This document shows positions 1 to 4,904 of a stretch of DNA of 5,832 nucleotides, in pieces. Both the position numbers and the translations under genes were made by a program. The notes under the pieces were generated by a model that did not search any database, was not told where the DNA came from, and saw nothing but the letters and a program-made list of their open reading frames with translations. The stretch is from Planctomycetota bacterium (GTDB lineage: Bacteria > Planctomycetota > Phycisphaerae > FEN-1346 > JAACEH01), in the NCBI GenBank assembly GCA_016935955.1, contig JAFGPY010000226.1, positions 1 through 5,832 of the forward strand, given 5' to 3'. The stretch's first letter is position 1, and each line of letters starts with the position of its first letter.

Positions 1-765
1 CTGGGCGATCTCGTCCTCGTGGTGCGGGAACATGTTCTCCAGCCCGCCGCCGTGAATGTCGAACGTGTCGCCCAGGTACTTCTGGCTCATGCACGAGCAC
101 TCGATGTGCCAGCCCGGATAGCCGCGGCCCCAGGGCGAATCCCATTGCAGGATGTGGCCCGGCTCGGCCCGTTTCCACAGGGCGAAGTCGGCGGCGTGCC
201 GCTTGTCGCCGCGAACCTCCACGCGCGTGCCCGATTCGGCCTCCTCGATGCGCCGCCGCGACAGCTTGCCGTAGGCCGGGAAACTCGACACGTCGAAGTA
301 GACGTTGCCGTCCACCTCGTAAGCGTGCCCGGTTTCCACAAGGAGTTGCGTCAGGGCGATCTGCTCGGGAATGTGACCTGAGGCCCGCGGCGAAATGTCC
401 GGCCGCAGGACGTTCAGGCGGTCCATGTCGTCGAAGTACCGCCGCGTGTAGGTCTCGGCCAGTTGCAGCGGGTGGACCTGCTCGAGTGCGGCCCGTTTGG
501 CGATCTTGTCCTCGCCTTCGTCCGCGTCGTCGGTCAGGTGCCCGACGTCGGTGATGTTCTGGACGTAGCGGACCCTGTAGCCCAGGAACCGCAGGTAGCG
601 GACCACCAGGTCGAACGAGATGTAGCTCTTGGCATGCCCGATGTGGGCGTCGCCGTAGACCGTCGGCCCGCAGACGTACACGCCGACGTACGGCGGGTTC
701 AGCGGTTCAAACGCCTCGTGCTCGCGGCTCAGACTGTTGTAGACTCGCAGTGTCATCGGACTCAT
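1..765 (-). CDS. cysS: Cysteine--tRNA ligase (CysS), N-terminal half, cut by the window edge
   Basis: This class I aminoacyl-tRNA synthetase activates cysteine with ATP and loads it on tRNA-Cys in the cytoplasm. The first 255 residues are present; the family is usually about 460-500 residues, so the KMSKS loop and the tRNA-binding C-terminus lie outside. Visible hallmarks are [17 protein letters not shown], with the HIGH signature at residues 41-44, [18 protein letters not shown] around 70-87, GWHIECS at 218-224 and [10 protein letters not shown] at 246-255. By alignment to the E. coli enzyme, the zinc ligands that recognise the cysteine thiol are C32, C223, H248 and E252, and all are present. 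The ATG at 765 has AAGGAAGG just upstream (770-777). An in-frame ATG three codons later (756) is a weaker choice. The gene follows ispF after 163 bp on the same strand. The identification is secure from the motifs. Confidence 0.97.
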   Translation of the reverse strand, partial: MSPMTLRVYNSLSREHEAFEPLNPPYVGVYVCGPTVYGDAHIGHAKSYISFDLVVRYLRFLGYRVRYVQNITDVGHLTDDADEGEDKIAKRAALEQVHPLQLAETYTRRYFDDMDRLNVLRPDISPRASGHIPEQIALTQLLVETGHAYEVDGNVYFDVSSFPAYGKLSRRRIEEAESGTRVEVRGDKRHAADFALWKRAEPGHILQWDSPWGRGYPGWHIECSCMSQKYLGDTFDIHGGGLENMFPHHEDEIAQ

Positions 766-769
766 CAAT

Positions 770-777
770 CCTTCCTT
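770..777 (-). promoter_or_regulatory. Ribosome binding site of cysS
   Basis: The purine-rich stretch AAGGAAGG (minus strand) ends 4 bases before the ATG at 765, with its AAGGA core 7 bases away. It supports this start over the internal ATG at 756. Confidence 0.7.
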
Positions 778-898
778 ATCGTGTCGGGTCGCTCGCCAAG
801 AGGGGCCCGCATGCGCTTCATCCGGATGCCGTTTCTGTCGCGACGCCTCCGCGCCGTCCAGGCCTGCGGAGCAGACACAGCACCTAACACCCCTGGAC

Positions 899-918
899 CC
901 CGGCCGAGGGCGACCGGG
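899..918 (-). other. Hairpin just after ispF, possible terminator or processing site
   Basis: A 7 bp stem, with one U-G pair in the minus-strand RNA, and a 6 base loop (GCCCUC) lie about 10 bases beyond the ispF stop codon. No run of U follows, so it is not a textbook intrinsic terminator. It may be an mRNA 3' end stabiliser between ispF and cysS, or chance in GC-rich DNA. The rest of the 163 bp ispF-cysS gap shows no convincing promoter. Confidence 0.3.
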
Positions 919-928
919 CTACAATTCT

Positions 929-1408
929 CTACGCCAAGACCGCCACCACATGACAAGCAATGGCCTCGCGGCGGCCTATGGCATCGAGCCCCTCGTTGGT
1001 TCGGGCCTTGACGCCCACGCTCTCGCCCGGCAACCCGAGCAGGTCGGCCACGCTGTCGCGGATCTCCTGCTTGACGGGCCCGAGCTTCGGCCGCTCGGCC
1101 AGCACCGTGATGTCGACCGACCGCACCGTGTATCCCGCGGCCCGGGCCTCGTCGACGGCCGTCCGCAGAATGATGCGGCTGTCCAGCCCTTCGGTCTGCG
1201 GATCAGTGTCGGGAAAATGTTCGCCGATGTCGCCCGAGCCGATGGCCCCGAAGATGGCGTCGCTCAGGGCGTGCAGCACGGCATCGCCGTCGCTGTGGCC
1301 CAGAAGGCCGCGGTCCGAGTCGATCCGCACGCCCCCGAGCACGAGCGGTCGGCCCGAACAGAGGCGGTGGATGTCATAGCCGAAACCGACTCGCGGCACG
1401 GTCTTCAT
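929..1408 (-). CDS. ispF: 2-C-methyl-D-erythritol 2,4-cyclodiphosphate synthase (IspF)
   Basis: IspF converts 4-diphosphocytidyl-methylerythritol 2-phosphate to the 2,4-cyclodiphosphate with release of CMP, the fifth step of the MEP isoprenoid pathway. It works in the cytoplasm as a homotrimer with a divalent metal. At 159 residues the length is standard. GFGYDIH at 8-14 supplies metal ligands D12 and H14. HSDGDAVLHALSDAIFGA at 38-55 supplies the third ligand, H46, and the flexible HSDGD loop. DIGEHFPDTDP follows at 60-70. The C-terminal signature reads KARTNEGLDAIGRREAIA (134-151), where many homologues have ATTTEGLGFTGRGEGIA; the T and E of the nucleotide-binding triad are kept. The ATG at 1408 is chosen because the family begins here and CTCC on the plus strand at 1418-1421 (GGAG) gives a Shine-Dalgarno at 9 bases. 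The open frame extends further upstream to 1843, but that part is antisense shadow. The stop is TAG at 931-929. Confidence 0.97.
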   Translation of the reverse strand: MKTVPRVGFGYDIHRLCSGRPLVLGGVRIDSDRGLLGHSDGDAVLHALSDAIFGAIGSGDIGEHFPDTDPQTEGLDSRIILRTAVDEARAAGYTVRSVDITVLAERPKLGPVKQEIRDSVADLLGLPGESVGVKARTNEGLDAIGRREAIACHVVAVLA

Positions 1409-1417
1409 GAGACGGTT

Positions 1418-1421
1418 CTCC
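1418..1421 (-). promoter_or_regulatory. Ribosome binding site of ispF
   Basis: GGAG on the minus strand lies 9 bases before the ATG at 1408. It decides the start within an open frame that runs on upstream without a stop. Confidence 0.6.
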
Positions 1422-1457
1422 GGCGGCCGTCGCAGGCAACGGACCGCGATTTGTCCC

Positions 1458-1486
1458 AGTCTATCCTCGCCGCGACACGACTTCAA
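1458..1486 (-). promoter_or_regulatory. Candidate sigma70-type promoter for ispF (and cysS)
   Basis: On the minus strand, TTGAAG (plus coordinates 1481-1486) and TAGACT (1458-1463) are separated by 17 bases. Each hexamer matches the consensus at 4 of 6 positions. Transcription would start near 1451, giving an untranslated leader of about 40 bases before ispF. It lies downstream of the paired hairpins that close the preceding gene, which is where a new promoter would be expected. Two 4/6 matches are modest evidence. Confidence 0.4.
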
Positions 1487-1509
1487 GACTGCAATTCGCG
1501 AGCGCAAAG

Positions 1510-1543
1510 GACGGGCCGCGCTTCCGCTGCCGCGCGGCCCGTC
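1510..1543 (-). terminator. Strong GC hairpin, probable terminator of the TPR envelope protein gene
   Basis: GACGGGCCGCGC and GCGCGGCCCGTC form a perfect 12 bp inverted repeat around a 10 base loop, 34 bases beyond the stop codon at 1578. In the minus-strand RNA it is followed by CUUUGCGCUC, so the U tract is short. A stem this long and GC-rich in a gap between same-strand genes is most simply an intrinsic terminator or an mRNA end-protecting structure. The short U run makes the exact mode uncertain. Confidence 0.6.
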
Positions 1544-1551
1544 AGAGACGA

Positions 1552-1567
1552 CCCCCTGGTCAGGGGG
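1552..1567 (-). terminator. Small second hairpin in the same 3' region
   Basis: CCCCCT and AGGGGG form a 6 bp stem around GGTC, only 10 bases after the stop codon and 8 bases before the larger stem in transcription order. Together they make a tandem hairpin arrangement at the end of the TPR protein gene. No U tract follows this one, so on its own it would not be called a terminator. Confidence 0.35.
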
Positions 1568-1577
1568 GATTCCGGTC

Positions 1578-2726
1578 TTACGGCTTGGGGGCCAGTTGGT
1601 TGAGCCGCTGAGCCGCCTCGCGCTGGTTCTGCTCAATGGGGCTCTCGGCCACGACGAGGTTGTAGAGCACGACGGCCTTGTCACGCTGCATGAGTTTCTG
1701 ATCGTACAGTCTTGCGGCCTTGATGCGGGCCGGCAGGATGGTCTTCGGGTTCCACTGGAAGCAGCGCTCGAAGGCCACGGCTGCACGGGCGAAATCGTTG
1801 TAGTACCAGCCTTCGTAGATCTCCCCGAGCATGTAGGCCGCATCGTCGATCTTGTCGCTCGTGGGGTAGTCGCTGATGATCGTCCGGAATTTCTGGACGG
1901 CGATCTTCAGCTTCTCGCGTTTCTCATCGGGCATCGCCGGGTAGTTCTTGAAGTCCATGCCTTCCTTAAACAATTGGTCGGCCGCGGAAATCGAGTCGGT
2001 CGGCCGCAGGCCGGGCCCCGAGAGTTCCAGTTCGCTGAGGTAGTTGTACTTCTCGATCTTGTCCAGTTCGCTGAGTTCCTTGCTGACCCATTCGAGCTTC
2101 GAGGCGTTGCCGTCGCGGACGTAGTACTGCTTGAGCGATTCCAGGGCCAGGCGGTACGTCTCGCGGGCCACGGCCACGCGCTCCACGGCCACGACTTCAC
2201 TGCCGGCGCCCCGCACAGCCTTGGCCGGCGGCACCTGCATCTCGTGCGGTCTCCCCGCGGACGGCACGGTCGTCATCTCTGAGACGTCCGGCGTCGGGAC
2301 CTGCTCGCTGACTTCCTCGGTCACGGTGACTTCGGTCGTCTCGATGTCGCGAACGGCCAGGTCGCGGGTGCTCTCGACGGCCGGTGTCTCCACGGGCGTC
2401 TCCGCGGGAGCGGGCTCGGTCGCGGCAGGAGTCGGTTCCGGAGCAGGGGCCGTCTCGACCGGCTGCATGGTCTCCGCCGGCTTGGCGACAGCGGGCTGCT
2501 CGGGCTCCGCAGTGACCTCGGCGGGAGCCTTGGGCGTTTCAGCCGGAGCCGGTGCCGGTGCAGTCTCCTCGGCGGCAACTTCCTTGCCCGACTCGATGAC
2601 GACGTCGCCCATTTCGTGCAACCGCTGGGGCGGCACGGGGGGCGGAGTATCGGTCTGGGCCGCGGCACACGCCACGAGGGCGGCAATGCACAGGACCAGG
2701 GCAAGGGGGCACGTGACGTGTCTCAT
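1578..2726 (-). CDS. Secreted or lipid-anchored envelope protein with Pro/Ala/Glu-rich linker and C-terminal TPR-like domain
   Basis: This is a 382-residue exported protein of no assigned function. Residues 1-23 are a signal peptide: MRH, then a hydrophobic core PLALVLCIAALVA. LVAC at 17-20 fits a lipobox, with lipidation at C20; cleavage after the AAA at 21-23 by signal peptidase I is the alternative. Residues about 51-120 are a low-complexity linker of repeated AP, PAE and ETP units, then an acidic segment to about 155. From about 180 on, the protein is helical. Residues about 248-380 look like two to three tetratricopeptide-type helical pairs (FRTIISDYPTSDKIDDAAYMLGEIY; AAVAFERCFQWNP; AVVLYNLVVAESP), resembling outer-membrane assembly or CpoB-like TPR proteins. 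An envelope scaffold or adaptor role is inferred. The ATG at 2726 has GAGGAG 6 bases upstream. It sits between ispD and ispF, separated from both by about 170-180 bp with promoter and terminator-like elements, so it may be its own transcription unit. Confidence 0.85.
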   Translation of the reverse strand: MRHVTCPLALVLCIAALVACAAAQTDTPPPVPPQRLHEMGDVVIESGKEVAAEETAPAPAPAETPKAPAEVTAEPEQPAVAKPAETMQPVETAPAPEPTPAATEPAPAETPVETPAVESTRDLAVRDIETTEVTVTEEVSEQVPTPDVSEMTTVPSAGRPHEMQVPPAKAVRGAGSEVVAVERVAVARETYRLALESLKQYYVRDGNASKLEWVSKELSELDKIEKYNYLSELELSGPGLRPTDSISAADQLFKEGMDFKNYPAMPDEKREKLKIAVQKFRTIISDYPTSDKIDDAAYMLGEIYEGWYYNDFARAAVAFERCFQWNPKTILPARIKAARLYDQKLMQRDKAVVLYNLVVAESPIEQNQREAAQRLNQLAPKP

Positions 2727-2732
2727 CTCAGG

Positions 2733-2738
2733 CTCCTC
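2733..2738 (-). promoter_or_regulatory. Ribosome binding site of the TPR envelope protein
   Basis: GAGGAG on the minus strand, 6 bases before the ATG at 2726, gives a strong start directly ahead of the signal peptide. Confidence 0.7.
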
Positions 2739-2815
2739 TCGGAAATGGCTCAGGCCTCAATGCTGAGGAATCGAGGCAGCATCGTCTACTTGGAAACCCG
2801 CTCACACTCCAGCGT

Positions 2816-2845
2816 ATCGTAGTTTTGTCAACGATCAACCGTCAA
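2816..2845 (-). promoter_or_regulatory. Candidate promoter for the TPR envelope protein gene
   Basis: On the minus strand, TTGACG (plus 2840-2845, 5/6 to consensus) and TACGAT (2816-2821, 4/6) are separated by 18 bases. The leader would be about 80 bases. A perfect TTGACA also occurs at 2826-2831, but no -10 element stands at a suitable distance from it. The local AT content is higher than in the flanking genes, as expected for a promoter. Confidence 0.4.
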
Positions 2846-2848
2846 GAG
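2828..2848. repeat. Three heptad repeats (TCAAnnn) over the candidate -35 region
   Basis: The plus strand reads TCAACGA, TCAACCG, TCAAGAG without gaps; the minus strand therefore shows TTGA three times at exact 7 base intervals. It covers the -35 element and spacer of the candidate promoter upstream of the TPR protein gene. It could be a binding site for a regulator, or coincidental TTGA spacing. Confidence 0.4.
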
Positions 2849-2905
2849 AAAACTGTTGTCACCTCGCGTCAGCAACGTGCGGCTCGGTCGAAGCAATGAA
2901 GCATC

Positions 2906-3601
2906 TCACGACTCGTTTACCTGGGCCAGGTAGGCCTCGGCCAGGTGCAGATCGGCCGGCGTCGTGATCTTGATGTTCGCGAGGCTGCCTTCGACCATGG
3001 CTACCGGATGGCCCAGGGCCTCGATCAGTTGGGCATCGTCGGTCACGGTGCCCGGGAACATGTGCAGCCGTTCGTAGGCCTGCCGCAGCAGCGCGGTGCG
3101 AAACACCTGCGGTGTCTGTGCGGCCCAGAGCGATTTCCGCGGAATCGTTTCCTCGACGATGTTGCCGTCGGCGACGCGCTTGATCGTGTCGTGCACGGGC
3201 ATGCCCACGCATGCGGCCCCGATCTGCTCGGCTACGGTCAGGGCCTCGACGATCGCTCGCAGAGGCACCAGCGGTCGCACGGCGTCGTGCACCGCCACCA
3301 GCTCGCACTCATCAGGCACGCACTTCAGTCCGGCCGTCACGGAATCGTATCTCTCGCGACCGCCGCAGGCCAGGTGTTCGACGCCGAGGGTGTCCAGTTC
3401 GTGCTGGTAGTTGCAGCGGACGAAGTCCAGATCGTCGGGGCCGACGACGAGGATGCGGCAGGTGATGGCCTCAACGTCGCGGAAGCGGTCCAACGTGCGC
3501 AGGAACACCGGTCGCCCGGCGAGTTCGATGTAGGGCTTCTTGACGTGGCTGCCGAATCGCAGTCCTTGACCGGCCGCCGGGACGAGCAGGGCCGCTTTCA
3601 T
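2906..3601 (-). CDS. ispD: 2-C-methyl-D-erythritol 4-phosphate cytidylyltransferase (IspD)
   Basis: IspD joins CTP and methylerythritol 4-phosphate to form 4-diphosphocytidyl-methylerythritol and pyrophosphate, the third step of the MEP pathway, in the cytoplasm. The 231 residues compare with 236 in E. coli. The nucleotide-binding loop is PAAGQGLRFGSHVKKPY at 8-24; R15 and K22 correspond to the catalytic R20 and K27 of the E. coli enzyme. GGRERYDSVTAGL at 80-92 and HDAVRP at 105-110 contact CTP and the metal. HDTIKRV (137-143), WAAQTPQVF (159-167), TDDAQLIEALGHPV (187-200) and NIKITTPADL (209-218, with K211 matching E. coli K213) complete the signature. The ATG at 3601 overlaps the stop of the upstream PIN protein gene as ATGA, and GGAGG lies 10 bases before it, so the two are probably translationally coupled. 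No IspD-IspF fusion exists here; ispF is a separate gene further down the same strand. Confidence 0.97.
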   Translation of the reverse strand: MKAALLVPAAGQGLRFGSHVKKPYIELAGRPVFLRTLDRFRDVEAITCRILVVGPDDLDFVRCNYQHELDTLGVEHLACGGRERYDSVTAGLKCVPDECELVAVHDAVRPLVPLRAIVEALTVAEQIGAACVGMPVHDTIKRVADGNIVEETIPRKSLWAAQTPQVFRTALLRQAYERLHMFPGTVTDDAQLIEALGHPVAMVEGSLANIKITTPADLHLAEAYLAQVNES

Positions 3602-4695
3602 GCCGGGGGATCCTCCCGGGACGCCGAGCCGTCGTGTTCGCCCCCTCCCTGTCGCGGACGGCGGCGACCGCCGTTGCCCTGGCCCTCGATCCGGCCGAAG
3701 ATCATTCTTCCGGCGCTGGTCTGGAGAACGCTGGTCACGCTGAGGGTGACCTCCTGGCCGACCATGTCGCGCGCACCCTCGACGACCACCATCGTCCCGT
3801 CCTCCAGGTAACCGACGCCCTGACCAGGCTCCTCGCCCGCCTTGACGATCGCCACCTTGAGCGACTCACCCGGCAGGAACACCGGCTTCAGGGCATTGGC
3901 CATGTCGTTGATGTTGAGCACCGACACGCCGCGGAGTTGCGAGATCTTGTTCAGGTTGTAGTCGTTGGTCAGAATCCGGCCGCTCAGTTCCTGGGCCAGC
4001 GTAACCAGCATCTGGTCCACCTCGCCCCCGGCAACGGTCGTCGAGGGACCGCCATCGTGGATGCGGATGTCCACCTTGTCGTTCGACTGCAGGCGGTTCA
4101 GCATGTCGAGGCCGCGGCGGCCGCGATTGCGCTTCAGCCGGTCCCCGCTGTCGGCCACCGTCTGCAACTCCTGCAACACGAACCGCGGCACGATCAGCTC
4201 CGAATCGAAGACCTGCGTTTCGCAGAGGTCGGCAATGCGGCCGTCGATGATCACGCTGGTGTCCAGCAGGATCGGACGCCCGCCCTTGGTCTCCTTGGCG
4301 AACTCGGTGTAGGGAATAATGAACCGGAAATCGTCCTTGGTCTGCATGATGGCGCTGATGCAGATGTAGCACAGGACGACCGTCAGCCCCAGGGTCACCG
4401 CCTCGGCGTTTTTCTGAATGAACTGGATCTGCACGATACTGATAACGTAACTGAGCAGCCACGACATGATCAGGCCGGCCAGCAGGCCGAAGAAGACGGC
4501 CGACAGGGTGGCGACGCTCTTGCGGCGGATCAGGATGTCCAGGCCGATGACCGCCAGGGCCACACCGATGGCCCCGATGAAGAACGGCAGCGGCTGGTAG
4601 AGTGTCTCGTCGGAGCCGGCGACGATCCGGGCGGCCGCCAGGCCGGCGGCCACAAGCACTAGAATAAACAACAGTCGGGTCACAAGAAGGGGCAT
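3598..4695 (-). CDS. Membrane-anchored PIN-TRAM domain protein, YacL family
   Basis: This 365-residue protein has three parts. About four hydrophobic segments (4-24, 36-56, 62-88, 99-117) anchor it in the inner membrane. A PIN nuclease-fold domain spans about 141-265. A TRAM nucleic-acid-binding domain spans about 271-338 (GESLKVAIVKAGEEPGQGVGY; DGTMVVVEGARDMVGQEV). The four acidic residues of the PIN metal site are present: D145 in LLDTSVIIDG, E176 in LQELQ, D227 in VDQML and D245 in TNDYNL. An active RNase fold on the cytoplasmic face is therefore plausible, though no substrate is known for this family. The last 27 residues are a hydrophilic, arginine-rich then acidic tail (GGRRRPRQGGG). 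The ATG at 4695 is preferred: AGGAG lies 7 bases upstream and the membrane segment begins right after it. The longer frame to 4830 would overlap the promoter. ispD follows with a 4 base overlap, as in the B. subtilis yacL-ispD pair. Confidence 0.93.
   Translation of the reverse strand: MPLLVTRLLFILVLVAAGLAAARIVAGSDETLYQPLPFFIGAIGVALAVIGLDILIRRKSVATLSAVFFGLLAGLIMSWLLSYVISIVQIQFIQKNAEAVTLGLTVVLCYICISAIMQTKDDFRFIIPYTEFAKETKGGRPILLDTSVIIDGRIADLCETQVFDSELIVPRFVLQELQTVADSGDRLKRNRGRRGLDMLNRLQSNDKVDIRIHDGGPSTTVAGGEVDQMLVTLAQELSGRILTNDYNLNKISQLRGVSVLNINDMANALKPVFLPGESLKVAIVKAGEEPGQGVGYLEDGTMVVVEGARDMVGQEVTLSVTSVLQTSAGRMIFGRIEGQGNGGRRRPRQGGGEHDGSASREDPPA
3612..3616 (-). promoter_or_regulatory. Ribosome binding site of ispD inside the upstream gene
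   Basis: GGAGG on the minus strand lies 10 bases before the ispD ATG, within the last codons of the PIN-TRAM gene. With the ATGA stop/start overlap at 3598-3601 it indicates coupled translation. Confidence 0.65.
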
Positions 4696-4702
4696 GGCAG
4701 GA

Positions 4703-4707
4703 CTCCT
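4703..4707 (-). promoter_or_regulatory. Ribosome binding site of the PIN-TRAM protein
   Basis: AGGAG on the minus strand, 7 bases before the ATG at 4695, decides this start over upstream in-frame ATGs as far as 4830. Confidence 0.7.
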
Positions 4708-4730
4708 GAATGATAAGGATCGATAGATCA

Positions 4731-4768
4731 CGTCGGGGCCACGATGAAAAGAATGATATCCCCGCACG
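4731..4768 (-). other. Leader hairpin ahead of the PIN-TRAM gene
   Basis: CGTCGGGG (4731-4738) pairs with CCCCGcACG (4760-4768) as an 8 bp stem with a single bulged base and a 21 base loop. It would begin right at the predicted 5' end of the minus-strand transcript, some 35 bases before the start codon. It could stabilise the mRNA or modulate translation. It matches no riboswitch class I recognise. Confidence 0.3.
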
Positions 4769-4776
4769 AAAAGTCC

Positions 4777-4804
4777 ATTATAGCTCTCGACAACCGGCCG
4801 ACAA
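4777..4804 (-). promoter_or_regulatory. Sigma70-type promoter for the PIN-TRAM/ispD operon
   Basis: On the minus strand a perfect TATAAT (plus 4777-4782) is preceded at 16 bases by TTGTCG (4799-4804, 4/6). Transcription would begin near 4770, giving a leader of about 75 bases. A second TTGTCG at 4788-4793 is too close to the -10 to serve. The perfect -10 in a GC-rich genome and the location in the divergent gap make this credible. Confidence 0.6.
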
Positions 4805-4814
4805 GGCCCCCTCA

Positions 4815-4831
4815 TGCATTTTCGTTGCATT
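4815..4831. repeat. Direct repeat TGCATT x2, 11 bases apart, between the divergent promoters
   Basis: TGCATT occurs at 4815-4820 and 4826-4831, one helical turn apart start to start; the second copy covers the -35 element of the plus-strand promoter. ATGCA (4814-4818) and TGCAT (4826-4830) can also be read as an inverted repeat. This is a plausible regulator site serving both promoters, but short repeats like this can be chance. Confidence 0.35.
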
Positions 4832-4852
4832 GGCGGGCCTCATTTCTATAAT
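4825..4852 (+). promoter_or_regulatory. Sigma70-type promoter for the HEAT lipoprotein/anti-sigma operon
   Basis: TTGCAT (4825-4830, 4/6) and a perfect TATAAT (4847-4852) are separated by 16 bases. Transcription would start near 4859, giving a leader of about 46 bases before the GTG at 4905. The -35 elements of this and the opposing promoter are only 20 bases apart, so the two promoters stand back to back. Confidence 0.65.
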
Positions 4853-4864
4853 GCCAGTGGCATT
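4850..4864. promoter_or_regulatory. Perfect palindrome at the transcription start, operator candidate
   Basis: AATGCCA-G-TGGCATT is a perfect 7 bp inverted repeat around one base. It covers the end of the -10 element and the predicted start point of the plus-strand promoter, a position where a repressor would block RNA polymerase. Confidence 0.45.
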
Positions 4865-4893
4865 TCCGGCTTGCTGTGGAACTCCTGCAGTAT

Positions 4894-4897
4894 GGAG
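4894..4897 (+). promoter_or_regulatory. Ribosome binding site for the GTG start at 4905
   Basis: GGAG lies 7 bases before GTG. It decides the start, because the open frame extends upstream to an ATG at 4710, on the far side of the promoter. Confidence 0.65.
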
Positions 4898-4904
4898 ATT
4901 AACT

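Noticed and set aside
765..956. 63-codon minus-strand frame between ispF and cysS
   Set aside because: It starts inside ispF in another frame, has no convincing ribosome site and an Arg/Gly-rich GC-driven composition. The TGATG overlap with cysS is suggestive but not enough.
1409..1843. N-terminal extension of the ispF frame
   Set aside because: It would add 145 Arg/Ser/Pro-rich residues to a standard-length enzyme, overlap the TPR gene and hairpins, and ignore the ribosome site at 1418-1421.
1407..2282. 291-codon plus-strand frame opposite the TPR protein and the gap before ispF
   Set aside because: Antisense shadow; it crosses the terminator-like hairpins and has no family signature.
2131..2766. 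Ala/Gly/Ser/Val-rich plus-strand frame
   Set aside because: Its low complexity is the mirror image of the Pro/Ala/Glu linker of the real minus-strand gene.
2755..2768. CCTCA-ATGC-TGAGG hairpin in the leader of the TPR gene
   Set aside because: A 5 bp stem is common by chance and nothing else supports a role.
2850..2905. Possible terminator after ispD (GTTG...CAAC followed by TTTT on the minus strand)
   Set aside because: The stem is only 4 bp with a 14 base loop, too weak to call.
2945..3811. 288-codon plus-strand frame opposite ispD
   Set aside because: Fully antisense to a clear ispD and running across the ispD/PIN junction; no recognisable motif.
3634..4662. 342-codon open frame on the plus strand opposite the PIN-TRAM gene
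   Set aside because: It is antisense to a gene with clear PIN, TRAM and membrane motifs. Its His/Asp/Gln-rich composition is what GC-rich antisense frames give, and it has no domain I recognise.
4696..4830. 45-residue extension of the PIN-TRAM protein to an ATG at 4830
   Set aside because: It would cover its own promoter and leader. The ATG at 4695 has a good ribosome site and directly precedes the first membrane segment.
4710..4904. 65-residue extension of the HEAT lipoprotein to an ATG at 4710
   Set aside because: It lies on both sides of the promoter and would bury the lipoprotein signal peptide inside the protein; GTG at 4905 has GGAG at 7 bases.
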